Assembly: GCA_036787065.1 (NCBI GenBank)
Contig: DAIQPZ010000008.1
Span: 1-35,025, forward strand
Direction: 5' to 3'
Source: JAJYIW01 sp036787065
GTDB lineage: Bacteria; Chloroflexota; Anaerolineae; Anaerolineales; Anaerolineaceae
Length of the DNA: 35,025 nucleotides
Positions 9,367-17,661 of the stretch are shown here, piece by piece. Each line of letters opens with the position of its first letter. The first letter of the stretch is position 1. Under the pieces are notes generated by a model that searched no databases, was not told the origin of the DNA, and saw nothing but the letters and a program-made list of their open reading frames with translations. The position numbers and the translations under genes were made by a program.

Positions 9367-10385
9367 ACTTTAGGGACTTCGCCCCATTTATATCCTTCAC
9401 GCAAGAAATAATAAGCCCCCAGCACTGTAATCGGCAGCCACAAGGCGGCGTGCAGTACCAGTGTATAACTGGCCGCTACCGCACCAGGGATGCCGTAAGC
9501 CGTCAGCAGGGCAATCCCAGGCCCATCAAAGGTGCCAATATAACCTGGCGCGGATGGAAGGGTGGTGGCCAGGTTGACGATCCCATTCATCAACATCAGC
9601 GCGAAGAAACTAACCTGGAAATGGAAAGCGTGCATCACGAACCAATACTTACCGGTTTCCAACAGCCAGATAATGGCTGAAGTGACAAATACCATCAGGG
9701 CCTCTTGCGGCGAGCGCAGCGATTCTAAGCCCTCTAAAAAGCGCTGGCTCAGATCCTTCGTTTTTTGGCGGTAACGGGACGGTATTAAGTGTTCAATGCT
9801 CCAGTTAACCAATCGCTCGGTCATTTTGGGGAACATGGCGGCCAATAAAAAGACGGCCAGTGCCCCCAGGAAAATCACTGCGCCGCCAATGGCCATCTCT
9901 TGAATGCTAATGCGACCGATAAAGCCCAGCTCAATAGTGCCGGACGATCCGGAACCCTGCGTCACACGGGTGAGCTCGCCCAGGTTCAAAAAGACAAAAC
10001 CCAACATCACCACCGCGTCGAAGATGCGCTCGACAATAATGGTGGCCAGGGAGGCCGAGATCGAAACCCCCTCACGGCGCTTGAGCACCACGGCACGCAG
10101 CAATTCCCCTGCCCTGGCCGGATAGATGTTGTTACCCATATAACCAATAGCCACGATGGGGAACATGGTGTTTGTGGGGATCTTTTTGAGCGGTCGCAAG
10201 AGATAATGCCAGCGCCAGGCCCGGACCCACACCGCGATCATGTAGACGATAACCCCTGGGACTAACCAGATATAACTGGCGGTGGCTAAATTAGATGTCA
10301 CATCCGAGAGGCGCAGCTTGCCCAGGGCCCAATATAATAAAACTACACTAAATATCAGGCCGACCCAAAATTGCCACCGTTTCAT
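9363..10385 (-). CDS. LPG-synthase-TM-type (UPF0104 / flippase-like) membrane protein
   Basis: Predicted 340-residue integral membrane protein of the lysylphosphatidylglycerol synthetase TM-region family (AglD/MprF N-terminal-like). Several hydrophobic helices are visible, the first being FWVGLIFSVVLLYWALG. Family hallmarks are RAWRWHYLLRPL, then IGYMGNNIYPARAGELLRAVVLKRREGVS, then ATIIVERIFDAVVMLGF, and late NLATTLPSAPGYIGTFDGPGIALL. Relatives move or modify lipids or build glycolipids; the substrate here is unknown. No catalytic DUF2156 domain is attached. The ATG at 10385 has no Shine-Dalgarno sequence, but TAGAAT lies 7 bases upstream. The gene diverges from an ABC-F gene with only 31 bases between the two start codons. 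Confidence 0.85.
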   Translation of the reverse strand: MKRWQFWVGLIFSVVLLYWALGKLRLSDVTSNLATASYIWLVPGVIVYMIAVWVRAWRWHYLLRPLKKIPTNTMFPIVAIGYMGNNIYPARAGELLRAVVLKRREGVSISASLATIIVERIFDAVVMLGFVFLNLGELTRVTQGSGSSGTIELGFIGRISIQEMAIGGAVIFLGALAVFLLAAMFPKMTERLVNWSIEHLIPSRYRQKTKDLSQRFLEGLESLRSPQEALMVFVTSAIIWLLETGKYWFVMHAFHFQVSFFALMLMNGIVNLATTLPSAPGYIGTFDGPGIALLTAYGIPGAVAASYTLVLHAALWLPITVLGAYYFLREGYKWGEVPKV

Positions 10386-10416
10386 AAGCAGAATTCTACC
10401 ATGGTATACTTAAATA
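10386..10416. promoter_or_regulatory. 31-bp divergent promoter region
   Basis: The whole gap between two divergent start codons is 31 bases. On the minus strand TAGAAT (10393-10398) lies 7 bases before the ATG at 10385. On the plus strand TATACT (10405-10410) lies 6 bases before the ATG at 10417. A 10-base palindrome TACCATGGTA (10397-10406) sits between them. There is no room for a Shine-Dalgarno-bearing leader downstream of either -10, so both mRNAs are probably leaderless, with -35 regions inside the opposite gene. TTCATA at 10381-10386 is a weak -35 candidate for the plus strand. Confidence 0.5.
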
Positions 10417-12357
10417 ATGCCTTTGGTAACCGCCGTCGACCTGGGAAAATCCTTCGGCCCGAACGACATTTTTAGTCACATATCCCTCAGCCTGCCTCGC
10501 CGGGCGCGTGTGGCAATCGTTGGACCGAATGGGATTGGTAAAACTACCCTTTTGCGCATCCTGGTCGGGTTAGAAGAGCCAACCAGCGGTACACTCCACC
10601 GCGCGCGCGGGCTGCGTTTTGGTTATCTGCCCCAGGAAGCTCAATATGCCTCGGATAATACCCTCTGGCACGAATGTCTGTCCGTTTTCGCAGATTTATT
10701 AGCCCAACAGGCAGAATTGCATCGCTTAGAAGCCTTGATGAGCCAGCCGGGACAATCTGAAGAGGCACTCCAGGTGTACGGGCCCCGCCAATTGGCCTTT
10801 GAGCGGCAGGGCGGTTATACCTACGAACAGCGCATACGGCAGACTTTAAGCGGGTTGGGATTCATGCAGGCGGATTACGAGCGCCCGTTGAGCCAACTCT
10901 CTGGCGGTCAGCGCACCCGTGCGCTTCTGGCCAACCTGCTGCTCTCCAATCCAGATTTGATCTTGCTCGACGAACCAACCAACCACCTGGATATTTCCGC
11001 CGTGGAATGGTTGGAGACTTATTTGAAAGAATGGGAAGGCGCGGTGCTGATCGTTTCGCACGACCGCTATTTCCTCGATCAGGTCGCGCAAACCATTTTT
11101 GAAATGACCCCAGCCCTGGAGCTCTACCACGGCAATTACAGCGCATACCTGGCGCAGCGCGCCGAACGCTACCAGCGCCGTCTGGAAGAGTACCAGACAC
11201 AAGTCGAATTCGTCGAAAAAGAAGAAGAATATATCCGGCGCAACATCGCCGGTCAAAACACACGCCAGGCCCAGGGAAGGCGCAAACGCCTGGAGCGCAT
11301 GCTGGAAGAGGCGCGGATCACCCCGCCCTCCGAGGGCCGGCGGCTGCACCTGCATCTGCAGCCAGTGGCCCGTTCCGGCGACCTGGTGGTGCGCACCAAC
11401 CGGCTCAGCGTCGGTTATGCGGATGAAGGCCGGCCCCTGTTCAAAGCTCCCGACCTGACCCTGACCCGCGGCGAATGCGCCGCTATCATCGGGCCTAATG
11501 GCGCGGGTAAAACCACTTTTCTTAAAACACTGCTCGATAAGATCCCGGCTTATGCCGGCGAAGTAATTCTCGGAGCCAACCTGTCGATCGGCTACTTTGC
11601 CCAGGCGCACGAAGGTCTCAACCCACACAACAACCTGGTGGGTGAAATCCAATCCGTCGCGCCGCAGATGCGCCCTGGCGAGGTGAGGGATTACCTGGCC
11701 AAATTCCTCTTCACCGGGGATGACGCTTTTAAGGAGGTGTCGGTATTATCAGGAGGCGAGCGCGGTCGCCTGGCGCTGGCCAAGCTGGCCCTCTCAGGGG
11801 CAAACCTGCTTCTGCTGGACGAGCCCACCAACCACCTCGACCTGCCCTCCCAGGAGGTGCTGCAGTCGGTGCTCTCCGATTACGCCGGGACGATCCTGCT
11901 CGTTTCTCACGACCGCTACTTGATCGACGCCTTGTCAACCCAGATTTGGGAAGTTGACCCACTTGTGAGCGAACTTCGCATTTTCGATGGGACCTATAGC
12001 CAATTCAAGCTGGCGCGTGAAGCGGACCTTTCCACGGCGGCGGCTGTGAAGGCCGCGGCTCCCGGCAAACCAGCTTCCATATCTGCTTATAATGAGAGTG
12101 ATGTGGATGCCAGGACCGCACACAGCCTTAGCCGTCCGGCCGCGCCGTCCAACAATAATGAACGCCGCCGTCTGCAACAAATCAAATCACTGGAAGGCGA
12201 GATCTCGACCCTGGAAACGAGATTGGCCGGGCTGACGCGCCAACTGGAGAACCCGCCCCCCGATGCGGCCAAAGTCACCCGGTTGGGACAGGAGTACCTG
12301 CAAATGCAACAATTATTGGAAAATCGCCTGGAAGAATGGGCCAACCTGTCCGAGTAA
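10417..12357 (+). CDS. ABC-F family ATPase (Uup/EttA-like)
   Basis: Predicted 646-residue soluble tandem-ABC protein without membrane segments. ABC-F proteins act on ribosomes (translation factors, ribosome protection or assembly). First ATPase half: Walker A GPNGIGKTT near residues 36-44, signature LSGGQRTRALLANLLL, Walker B LILLDEPTNHLD. A charged inter-domain linker with the P-site-tRNA-interaction character follows (EEYIRRNIAGQNTRQAQGRRKRLERML). Second half: GPNGAGKTTF, LSGGERGRLALAKLAL, LLLLDEPTNHLD. The last ~70 residues are a predicted coiled coil (IKSLEGEISTLETRLAGLTRQLE) as in Uup-type members, after a low-complexity segment. The ATG has no Shine-Dalgarno sequence; TATACT 6 bases upstream suggests a leaderless mRNA. 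The exact subfamily cannot be fixed by eye. Confidence 0.95.
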   Translation: MPLVTAVDLGKSFGPNDIFSHISLSLPRRARVAIVGPNGIGKTTLLRILVGLEEPTSGTLHRARGLRFGYLPQEAQYASDNTLWHECLSVFADLLAQQAELHRLEALMSQPGQSEEALQVYGPRQLAFERQGGYTYEQRIRQTLSGLGFMQADYERPLSQLSGGQRTRALLANLLLSNPDLILLDEPTNHLDISAVEWLETYLKEWEGAVLIVSHDRYFLDQVAQTIFEMTPALELYHGNYSAYLAQRAERYQRRLEEYQTQVEFVEKEEEYIRRNIAGQNTRQAQGRRKRLERMLEEARITPPSEGRRLHLHLQPVARSGDLVVRTNRLSVGYADEGRPLFKAPDLTLTRGECAAIIGPNGAGKTTFLKTLLDKIPAYAGEVILGANLSIGYFAQAHEGLNPHNNLVGEIQSVAPQMRPGEVRDYLAKFLFTGDDAFKEVSVLSGGERGRLALAKLALSGANLLLLDEPTNHLDLPSQEVLQSVLSDYAGTILLVSHDRYLIDALSTQIWEVDPLVSELRIFDGTYSQFKLAREADLSTAAAVKAAAPGKPASISAYNESDVDARTAHSLSRPAAPSNNNERRRLQQIKSLEGEISTLETRLAGLTRQLENPPPDAAKVTRLGQEYLQMQQLLENRLEEWANLSE

Positions 12358-12425
12358 GCCCCGGCCCGTTTTAGTCCAGGCATAAATCGATCAATGGGAA
12401 AAACTATCCCCAGGAGGTTTATCTA

Positions 12426-13142
12426 ATGCCCGAATCACAATCCACCCCTCTGCTTAACATCAGTGATTCATCTGCCTTTCTGGCCAGCCTGATCGACCAC
12501 ACTCTCTTAAAACCAGAAGCGACCTGCGACCAGATCACCCGTTTATGCCAGGAAGCGAAGACCTATTCTTTTGCCACGGTATGTATCAATCCCACTCATG
12601 TCAAATTATGCGCTGAGCTGCTGCACGACTCGCCGGTTAAAGTCTGCTCCGTGATCGGATTCCCCCTGGGAGCGACCCTGACCAGCGTAAAGGTTTTTGA
12701 AAGCCGGGCGGCAATTGCCGATGGCGCCAACGAAATCGACATGGTGATCAACATTGGAGCGCTGAAAAGTGGGGATAAGGCTTTCGTCCAGGAAGATATT
12801 CGCCAGGTGGTTGAGGCGTCGCACGCAGCGGATGCGCTGGTTAAAGTGATCATCGAGGCATGCCTGCTGACAGATGAAGAAAAGGTCAGCGCCTGCCTGC
12901 TCGCCAAAGAGGCTGGCGCCGACTTCGTCAAGACCTCTACCGGATTTTCCACAGGCGGCGCCACCCTGGCTGACGTAGCCCTCATGCGCCGGACCGTCGG
13001 ACCCGTCATGGGGGTCAAAGCCGCCGGGGGCGTCCGTACCCGAGAAGACGCCGAAGCCATGGTTAAAGCCGGGGCTACCCGCCTGGGCGCCAGCGCCGGG
13101 GTCACGATCATCCAGGGCGAGTTGAAGGGGGTAGGATATTAA
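12426..13142 (+). CDS. deoC: deoxyribose-phosphate aldolase
   Basis: Class I aldolase that cleaves 2-deoxyribose-5-phosphate to glyceraldehyde-3-phosphate and acetaldehyde in deoxynucleoside catabolism. The 238 residues form the expected TIM barrel. Catalytic residues are visible: the Schiff-base Lys169 in DFVKTSTGF, Lys198 in GVKAAGGVRT, and Asp105 in NEIDMVINIG. The N-terminal SLIDHTLLKPEAT and the C-terminal phosphate-binding RLGASAG are typical. A strong AGGAGG lies 8 bases before the ATG at 12426. The stop codon overlaps the next gene's ATG by one base (TAATG), so translation of the phosphatase is probably coupled. The pairing suggests a small sugar-phosphate salvage operon continuing into the isomerase at 13787. 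Confidence 0.97.
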   Translation: MPESQSTPLLNISDSSAFLASLIDHTLLKPEATCDQITRLCQEAKTYSFATVCINPTHVKLCAELLHDSPVKVCSVIGFPLGATLTSVKVFESRAAIADGANEIDMVINIGALKSGDKAFVQEDIRQVVEASHAADALVKVIIEACLLTDEEKVSACLLAKEAGADFVKTSTGFSTGGATLADVALMRRTVGPVMGVKAAGGVRTREDAEAMVKAGATRLGASAGVTIIQGELKGVGY

Positions 13143-13768
13143 TGGTCTCCGTTTCGAATTCATTACCCGGGCAAAGAGCTGTTTACCTGGTGCGCCATGC
13201 CACCCCGGATTGGACGCGCAGCGATATCCCTTACCATATACCCCCCGGCCCACCCCTTGTCGAACTGGGTAAACATGAAGCCGTCCTATTAAGGACCTTC
13301 TTGAGGAAAGTACCCGTACGCCTGATCGCGGCCAGTCCGCTGGAACGCTGTCTGCAAACAGCCCACCTGGTGGCCGATCCCAGGGTTAACGGCCACGTCG
13401 AAGCCGCCATCCCCTTAGAAACCTGGCCCGCCCTGATGGAATTGCAGCCGGGTGAAGAAACTGCCTCGATGCGGTCACGTTTCTGGCCATCATTCCTGGC
13501 AGCCTGGTCCATCACCGAATACCTGGGAAGTGTGGCGGTGGTAACCCATGGCGGACCGGTCAACTTTCTATTAGAGGAATTGGGCGTTGATCCTGACCGT
13601 CTCAAACACGGCTATGAATTCGATCATCACAACCCGATCCCAACCGCTGGTGTCTGGCGGGTAACGCGCACAGCCCGTCATCTACCCTGGCAAATGGAGC
13701 TGGTTTTTATTCCGGGTGATCAAGCCTGGCAGTCGCGGGGCATCGAAATTGGATGGGTCAAACCATAA
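13142..13768 (+). CDS. histidine phosphatase family protein
   Basis: Predicted 208-residue member of the histidine phosphatase (phosphoglycerate-mutase-like) superfamily. The nucleophile motif is VYLVRHATPDW, with Arg18-His19 (Ala instead of the commoner Gly after the His). AASPLERCLQTA supplies the second conserved Arg, and VVTHGGPVNF the second conserved His. Substrate unknown: relatives include alpha-ribazole phosphatase, sugar-phosphate phosphatases and cofactor-dependent mutases. It is coupled to deoC by a 1-base overlap and followed after 18 bases by a TIM-barrel isomerase, so a role on a small sugar phosphate is plausible, but this is inference. Confidence 0.88.
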   Translation: MVSVSNSLPGQRAVYLVRHATPDWTRSDIPYHIPPGPPLVELGKHEAVLLRTFLRKVPVRLIAASPLERCLQTAHLVADPRVNGHVEAAIPLETWPALMELQPGEETASMRSRFWPSFLAAWSITEYLGSVAVVTHGGPVNFLLEELGVDPDRLKHGYEFDHHNPIPTAGVWRVTRTARHLPWQMELVFIPGDQAWQSRGIEIGWVKP

Positions 13769-13786
13769 TTTAAATGAGGAAAAACC

Positions 13787-14566
13787 ATGAAGCTTAAACA
13801 GTCTGTTTGTCTTCCCATGATGATCCCGGCCGATTTTTCGCTGGGTGGCACTCTCAAGGCTATCAAGGCTATGGGATTCGCCGCGGTTGAGATCTGGAAA
13901 CGGCAGGATAATTTCCCGGAACTGGTAGCCCTGGCTCAAAATAACGACCTGGTCGTCGCGACCATGGTCGGGCACGACAGCATCGCCGCGGGGTTCAACG
14001 ACCCAGCCGAACACGAACGGATTGAAGCTGAACTGGCCGTCTCGATCGATCTGGCTGAACGCTGTCACATCCCCGGGCTGATTTGCTTCAGTGGCAACCG
14101 CCGCGAAGGCCAAAGTGACGAGGACGCGAAGTCCGCCACAGTCCAGGGGCTGCGCCGGATCGCGCCGTATGCCGAGCGCAAAGGGATAAACCTCAACCTG
14201 GAACTGTTAAATTCGAAGGTTGACCATGCCGGGTACCAGGCAGACCATTCCGCATGGGGCGTGGCGGTTTGCCAACAGGTGAACAGCCCGCAGGTTAAGC
14301 TGCTTTACGATATCTACCACATGCAAATTATGGAAGGCGACGTGATCCGCACGATCCAGGCATCGATTCAGTGGATCGGGCATTTCCACACCGCGGGTGT
14401 ACCCGGACGGCACGACATCGACGAAACGCAAGAGTTAAACTACGGCGCCGTTTGCCGGGCCATCACGGAAATTCCCTATAGATTTTACGTTGGACACGAA
14501 TTCATGCCCAAAGGCGATGTGATGCAGGCCTTGCAGTGCGCTTTTAACCTGTGCAACCAGGGTTAA
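13787..14566 (+). CDS. hydroxypyruvate isomerase-like TIM-barrel protein
   Basis: Predicted 259-residue xylose-isomerase-like TIM barrel of the hydroxypyruvate isomerase (Hyi) type, which interconverts hydroxypyruvate and tartronate semialdehyde. Family marks: ICFSGNRREG; LNLELLNSKVDHAGY with a metal-binding Glu; LLYDIYHMQIMEGD; HFHTAGVPGRHDID; and the second Glu in YVGHEFMP. The N-terminus is short and begins directly at strand one (SVCLPMMI). A GAGG lies about 8 bases before the ATG. The stop codon shares four bases with the stop of the convergent MFS gene. Other sugar isomerases/epimerases of the fold cannot be excluded, so no symbol is given. It is probably in one operon with deoC and the phosphatase. 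Confidence 0.82.
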   Translation: MKLKQSVCLPMMIPADFSLGGTLKAIKAMGFAAVEIWKRQDNFPELVALAQNNDLVVATMVGHDSIAAGFNDPAEHERIEAELAVSIDLAERCHIPGLICFSGNRREGQSDEDAKSATVQGLRRIAPYAERKGINLNLELLNSKVDHAGYQADHSAWGVAVCQQVNSPQVKLLYDIYHMQIMEGDVIRTIQASIQWIGHFHTAGVPGRHDIDETQELNYGAVCRAITEIPYRFYVGHEFMPKGDVMQALQCAFNLCNQG

Positions 14567-15828
14567 CTCGGCTCAGCCAGTAGAGGCTCGTCTCCGTTAT
14601 AACGGCGCAGTTGGGGCCATCGCCAGGCGATTAAACCCGTTACCAGCAGGCAGCCTATACCACCGATCACAATGGAGACAGGCGTTCCAAAGGCCTGGGC
14701 CGCCAGCCCGGCCTCGATTTCGCCCAGTTGCGGGCCGCCCGAAAAGAAAATCTGGGTGATGCTCACCATGCGCCCGCGCATGGCATCTGGCGTTTGCATC
14801 TGGCGCACCGTATTGCGGATAATGGTACTGACCGAATCGCCCGCTCCCACCAGGATTAAGATGATCATCGTGAGAATAAAGCTTCGAGAGAGGCCAAACA
14901 AGGTCGTCGCCAGGCCAAATACACCCACCGCACCCAGCAGCAGCGCTCCCTGGCGGCGGATAGCAGTCCGCTGAGAGAGGACCAGTCCCGCACTCACTGC
15001 ACCAATGGATTGGGCCGCGGACAACCAGCCATACAGCACTGGGCCCACCTTCAAGATATCCCGTGCGACAAACGGCAAAAGTGTGTTAGCCGAAGAGAAA
15101 AAGGTCGCGAAGAAATCCAACAGCATGCTGGATAAAATGATAGGCCGTTTCCAGATAAATTTCACCCCATCCGTGAGTGAAGTCATGGTAAATGCTTTTT
15201 GCTTGCTAAGGGCGCTGGGTTGTGGTACCGGGCCCATCAAAAGCAGGGCAGCCAGAACAGCCAGGAAGGAAACCGCATTGATCAGGTACACAGCGTATTG
15301 GCCCATATAACCGATCACTAATCCACTTAATGCTGGGCCGATGATCGCCCCCAGTTCAAACGCGATCGACTGCATACTAAATGCGCTGGGGAGTACGTCG
15401 TGGGGTACCAGATTTGGCACCATCGCCTGGCGCGCCGGAAGGTCGAAAGAAACTGCCACTGCCTGGATGGCAGTCAAAAGGTATATATGCCAGACACGGA
15501 TCTGCCCGGTCACTGTAAGCCAGGCCAGGCACAGGGCCACCAGGGCCATTGAAGTTTGGGTGATCGCCATAATAGCTCGGCGGTCAAACAGGTCAGCCAC
15601 CAGGCCGGCACCCAATGAGAACACCAGGATCGGCAAAAAGCGCACCACGCCAATCCCACTGACCACAATGGGCTGGTCGGAGAGCGCGCGGATATGCCAA
15701 AGCAGGGCCCACAACTGCATCTGTGAGCCAGCTACCGATATCATTAAGCCGGCCCACAAGTATGTGAACTGGCGATATTTTAACGCGGGCGGGAGCTGGA
15801 GTGCCACGGATGGAATCAGGTACCCCAA
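14563..15828 (-). CDS. MFS transporter (EntS-like MFS_3 type)
   Basis: Predicted 421-residue major facilitator permease with about 12 membrane helices. Early sequence LKYRQFTYLWAGLMISVAGSQMQLWALLW and the loop GLVADLFDRRAIMAITQ (the family's loop 2-3 motif) match the enterobactin-exporter-like MFS_3 group. DLPARQAMVPNLVP and MRGRMVSITQIFFSGGPQLGEIEAG are further group hallmarks. Substrate unknown; drug or siderophore export is typical. The start is uncertain: the longest frame begins with TTG at 15828, inside the end of nadE, and GTG at 15807 is an alternative. Neither has a clear ribosome-binding site, so translation is probably coupled to nadE. The 3' end shares four bases with the convergent isomerase gene. 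Confidence 0.88.
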   Translation of the reverse strand: MGYLIPSVALQLPPALKYRQFTYLWAGLMISVAGSQMQLWALLWHIRALSDQPIVVSGIGVVRFLPILVFSLGAGLVADLFDRRAIMAITQTSMALVALCLAWLTVTGQIRVWHIYLLTAIQAVAVSFDLPARQAMVPNLVPHDVLPSAFSMQSIAFELGAIIGPALSGLVIGYMGQYAVYLINAVSFLAVLAALLLMGPVPQPSALSKQKAFTMTSLTDGVKFIWKRPIILSSMLLDFFATFFSSANTLLPFVARDILKVGPVLYGWLSAAQSIGAVSAGLVLSQRTAIRRQGALLLGAVGVFGLATTLFGLSRSFILTMIILILVGAGDSVSTIIRNTVRQMQTPDAMRGRMVSITQIFFSGGPQLGEIEAGLAAQAFGTPVSIVIGGIGCLLVTGLIAWRWPQLRRYNGDEPLLAEPS

Positions 15829-16652
15829 TCGCGCAGGTATAGAAAATCATACCCTACCGTGCGGTTGGTCAACTTGGCGATGGGTGGCAGGATGCGTTTG
15901 AACTGGTTGCGGCGCACTTTTTCAACCACTTTGCGCACAAAGGGCTCAGAAAAGCCCGCTTCAATGCAATCCGCCGGGCTGTAACGCTGGTCGACCAGCA
16001 GATATAAAAGCTTATCGGCATCCGCGTAGGTAAAACCCAACTCGCCTTCATCTGTTTGACCCTGCCACAAGTCGGCTGTAGGCGGCTTCTGCACGATCAC
16101 CTCCGGTACTGCCAGGGCAATCGAGAGCTGGCGGATCTGAGTTTTATACAGATCGCCCAGTGGGTTGAGCGCGCAAGCCGAATCGCCGAAAAGGGTCGTG
16201 TAGCCCAGGAGAATCTCGGTTTTATTGCCGGTGCCGACCGCCAGACCCTGGAAAGCAACCGACTGGTCGTACAGCACGATCATCCGGCTGCGCGCCATGA
16301 TATTACCTCGCCGCACCGAGTCCATCTCGGGAAAGCGTTTCAGAAGCGGATCGACCATATCGCTGATCTCGAAGGTGATCGACCGCACACCGGTGGCGTC
16401 AATCACCAGTTGGGCATGATCGAGCGATTCCTGTGAAGAGGTGCGATAAGGTAAGCGGATCGCCAACACATTTTCAGGACCCAGGGCTTTGGCTGCCAGG
16501 TAGCAGGAAACCGCAGAATCGATACCACCCGACAGGTTGATCACGGCATGTTTGTAACCCATGCGGGTAATTTCGCTGTGCACGAAGCCAGTCAAAATCC
16601 GGGTCGCCAGGTCAGTATTGATGGATAAATCAATGTTCTTTTTTTCCATCAT
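15816..16652 (-). CDS. nadE: NAD(+) synthetase, synthetase subunit
   Basis: Amidates nicotinic acid adenine dinucleotide to NAD using ATP and ammonia; last step of NAD biosynthesis. The 278 residues correspond to the synthetase domain alone. The PP-loop SGGIDSAV is at residues 41-48. Further conserved segments are LPYRTSSQESLDHAQ, VGTGNKTEILLGYTTLFGDSACALNPLGDLYKTQI, and the substrate loop KPPTADLWQGQTDEGELGFTYADAD. The ATG overlaps the stop of the upstream nitrilase-fold gene (ATGA). That gene looks like the glutaminase half of the usual two-domain enzyme, so the pair probably works as a split glutamine-dependent NAD synthetase. The stop lies inside the reading frame of the next gene. Confidence 0.95.
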   Translation of the reverse strand: MMEKKNIDLSINTDLATRILTGFVHSEITRMGYKHAVINLSGGIDSAVSCYLAAKALGPENVLAIRLPYRTSSQESLDHAQLVIDATGVRSITFEISDMVDPLLKRFPEMDSVRRGNIMARSRMIVLYDQSVAFQGLAVGTGNKTEILLGYTTLFGDSACALNPLGDLYKTQIRQLSIALAVPEVIVQKPPTADLWQGQTDEGELGFTYADADKLLYLLVDQRYSPADCIEAGFSEPFVRKVVEKVRRNQFKRILPPIAKLTNRTVGYDFLYLRDWGT

Positions 16653-17521
16653 CTTGCACTCCCCTTTTCGTCCATGCTCCGATTGATACGTGTCAGCTCG
16701 CGCAGAACCATGCCGGTGCGCTCATCGCGCAGCAGGGGCAGGCGCGCGCGGGTGCGGTGCAGTTGGTTCAGATCAATTTCAGCCACTGCCAGGGTCTCTT
16801 GTTCGTAAGGTCCCTGGACGATCAGCTCGCCGTTAGGATCAAAAATGGTGGCTCCACCCCAAAAATGCAGCCCATCTTCAAAACCCACCCGGTTAGAATG
16901 AGCCACAAAGGATGTGAACAGGCTGGCATAGGCACGGTTAATATGTTCCACCCAGCGGGCCGATTCAAGCTGCGGGCCGATTCCCAGGCCACGCCCTGGA
17001 GAAGCAGATGCGAAAAGGAACAGGTCAGCCCCGTCCAGCCATAATAAATAAGGCGGTGAGGCATGCCAAAAATCTTCACAGATCAACATGCCTACCCGGC
17101 CAAAACGCGTGTCAAATGCCTGAACCGAGTCGCCCCAGGCAAAAAAACGCCCTTCATCAAACAAGCCGTAAGTGGGCAGGTAGACCTTATGATGGACGTG
17201 GATCACCTGCCCCTTAGAAAGGTATGCCGCCGAGATGAAGAAACGATGCCGGTGATCTTCATCGACAAAACCGACCACCATGTCCAATGAGCGGCTGGCC
17301 TCTAACAGGGGCTTAAACACCGGATCATCCGCGTTTGGCGTGTGCGAAACAGTCGGTACCAGGTCCTGCAAAACGTAACCGGTCAGAGACAACTCGGGAA
17401 AAACGAGCAAGTCAGCTCCCTGCGAACGCGCTTCTTTGATCATCTCGAGATGTTTATCGAGGTTCCTTGACACGTCCCCCAGGTGCGTATTCAATTGAGC
17501 AAGAGCGATTGTTAGTTTCAT
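16649..17521 (-). CDS. nitrilase-superfamily amidohydrolase, probable glutaminase partner of NadE
   Basis: Predicted 290-residue carbon-nitrogen hydrolase with the complete catalytic triad: Glu43 in FPELSLTGY, Lys112 in HHKVYLPTYGLFDEGRFF, Cys148 in MLICEDFWH. The N-terminus IALAQLNTHLGD and the Lys-region motif YLPTYGLFDEGRFF resemble the N-terminal glutaminase domain of two-domain NAD synthetases more than generic nitrilases. The ATGA overlap with nadE supports a role supplying ammonia from glutamine. It is about 290 residues, close to the size of that domain. The upstream 140 bases show no Shine-Dalgarno sequence before the ATG. An independent omega-amidase-type activity is the alternative. 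Confidence 0.87.
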   Translation of the reverse strand: MKLTIALAQLNTHLGDVSRNLDKHLEMIKEARSQGADLLVFPELSLTGYVLQDLVPTVSHTPNADDPVFKPLLEASRSLDMVVGFVDEDHRHRFFISAAYLSKGQVIHVHHKVYLPTYGLFDEGRFFAWGDSVQAFDTRFGRVGMLICEDFWHASPPYLLWLDGADLFLFASASPGRGLGIGPQLESARWVEHINRAYASLFTSFVAHSNRVGFEDGLHFWGGATIFDPNGELIVQGPYEQETLAVAEIDLNQLHRTRARLPLLRDERTGMVLRELTRINRSMDEKGSAR

Positions 17522-17661
17522 AACAGATTGAGCATCCTATCCAAACTCGACAATGATTAGCGACGCTGGGCAAAATATTTTCAGCCAACCCAGTCTTCAC
17601 GCTTCGATTGTGCCAGCGCCTGAAAGCACTTAAATCGAAACATACGATAAAACGCCAGGTC

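Noticed and set aside
10846..11652. 268-codon minus-strand ORF inside the ABC-F gene
   Set aside because: Shadow frame of a clear ABC-F coding region, with no recognisable family or ribosome-binding site.
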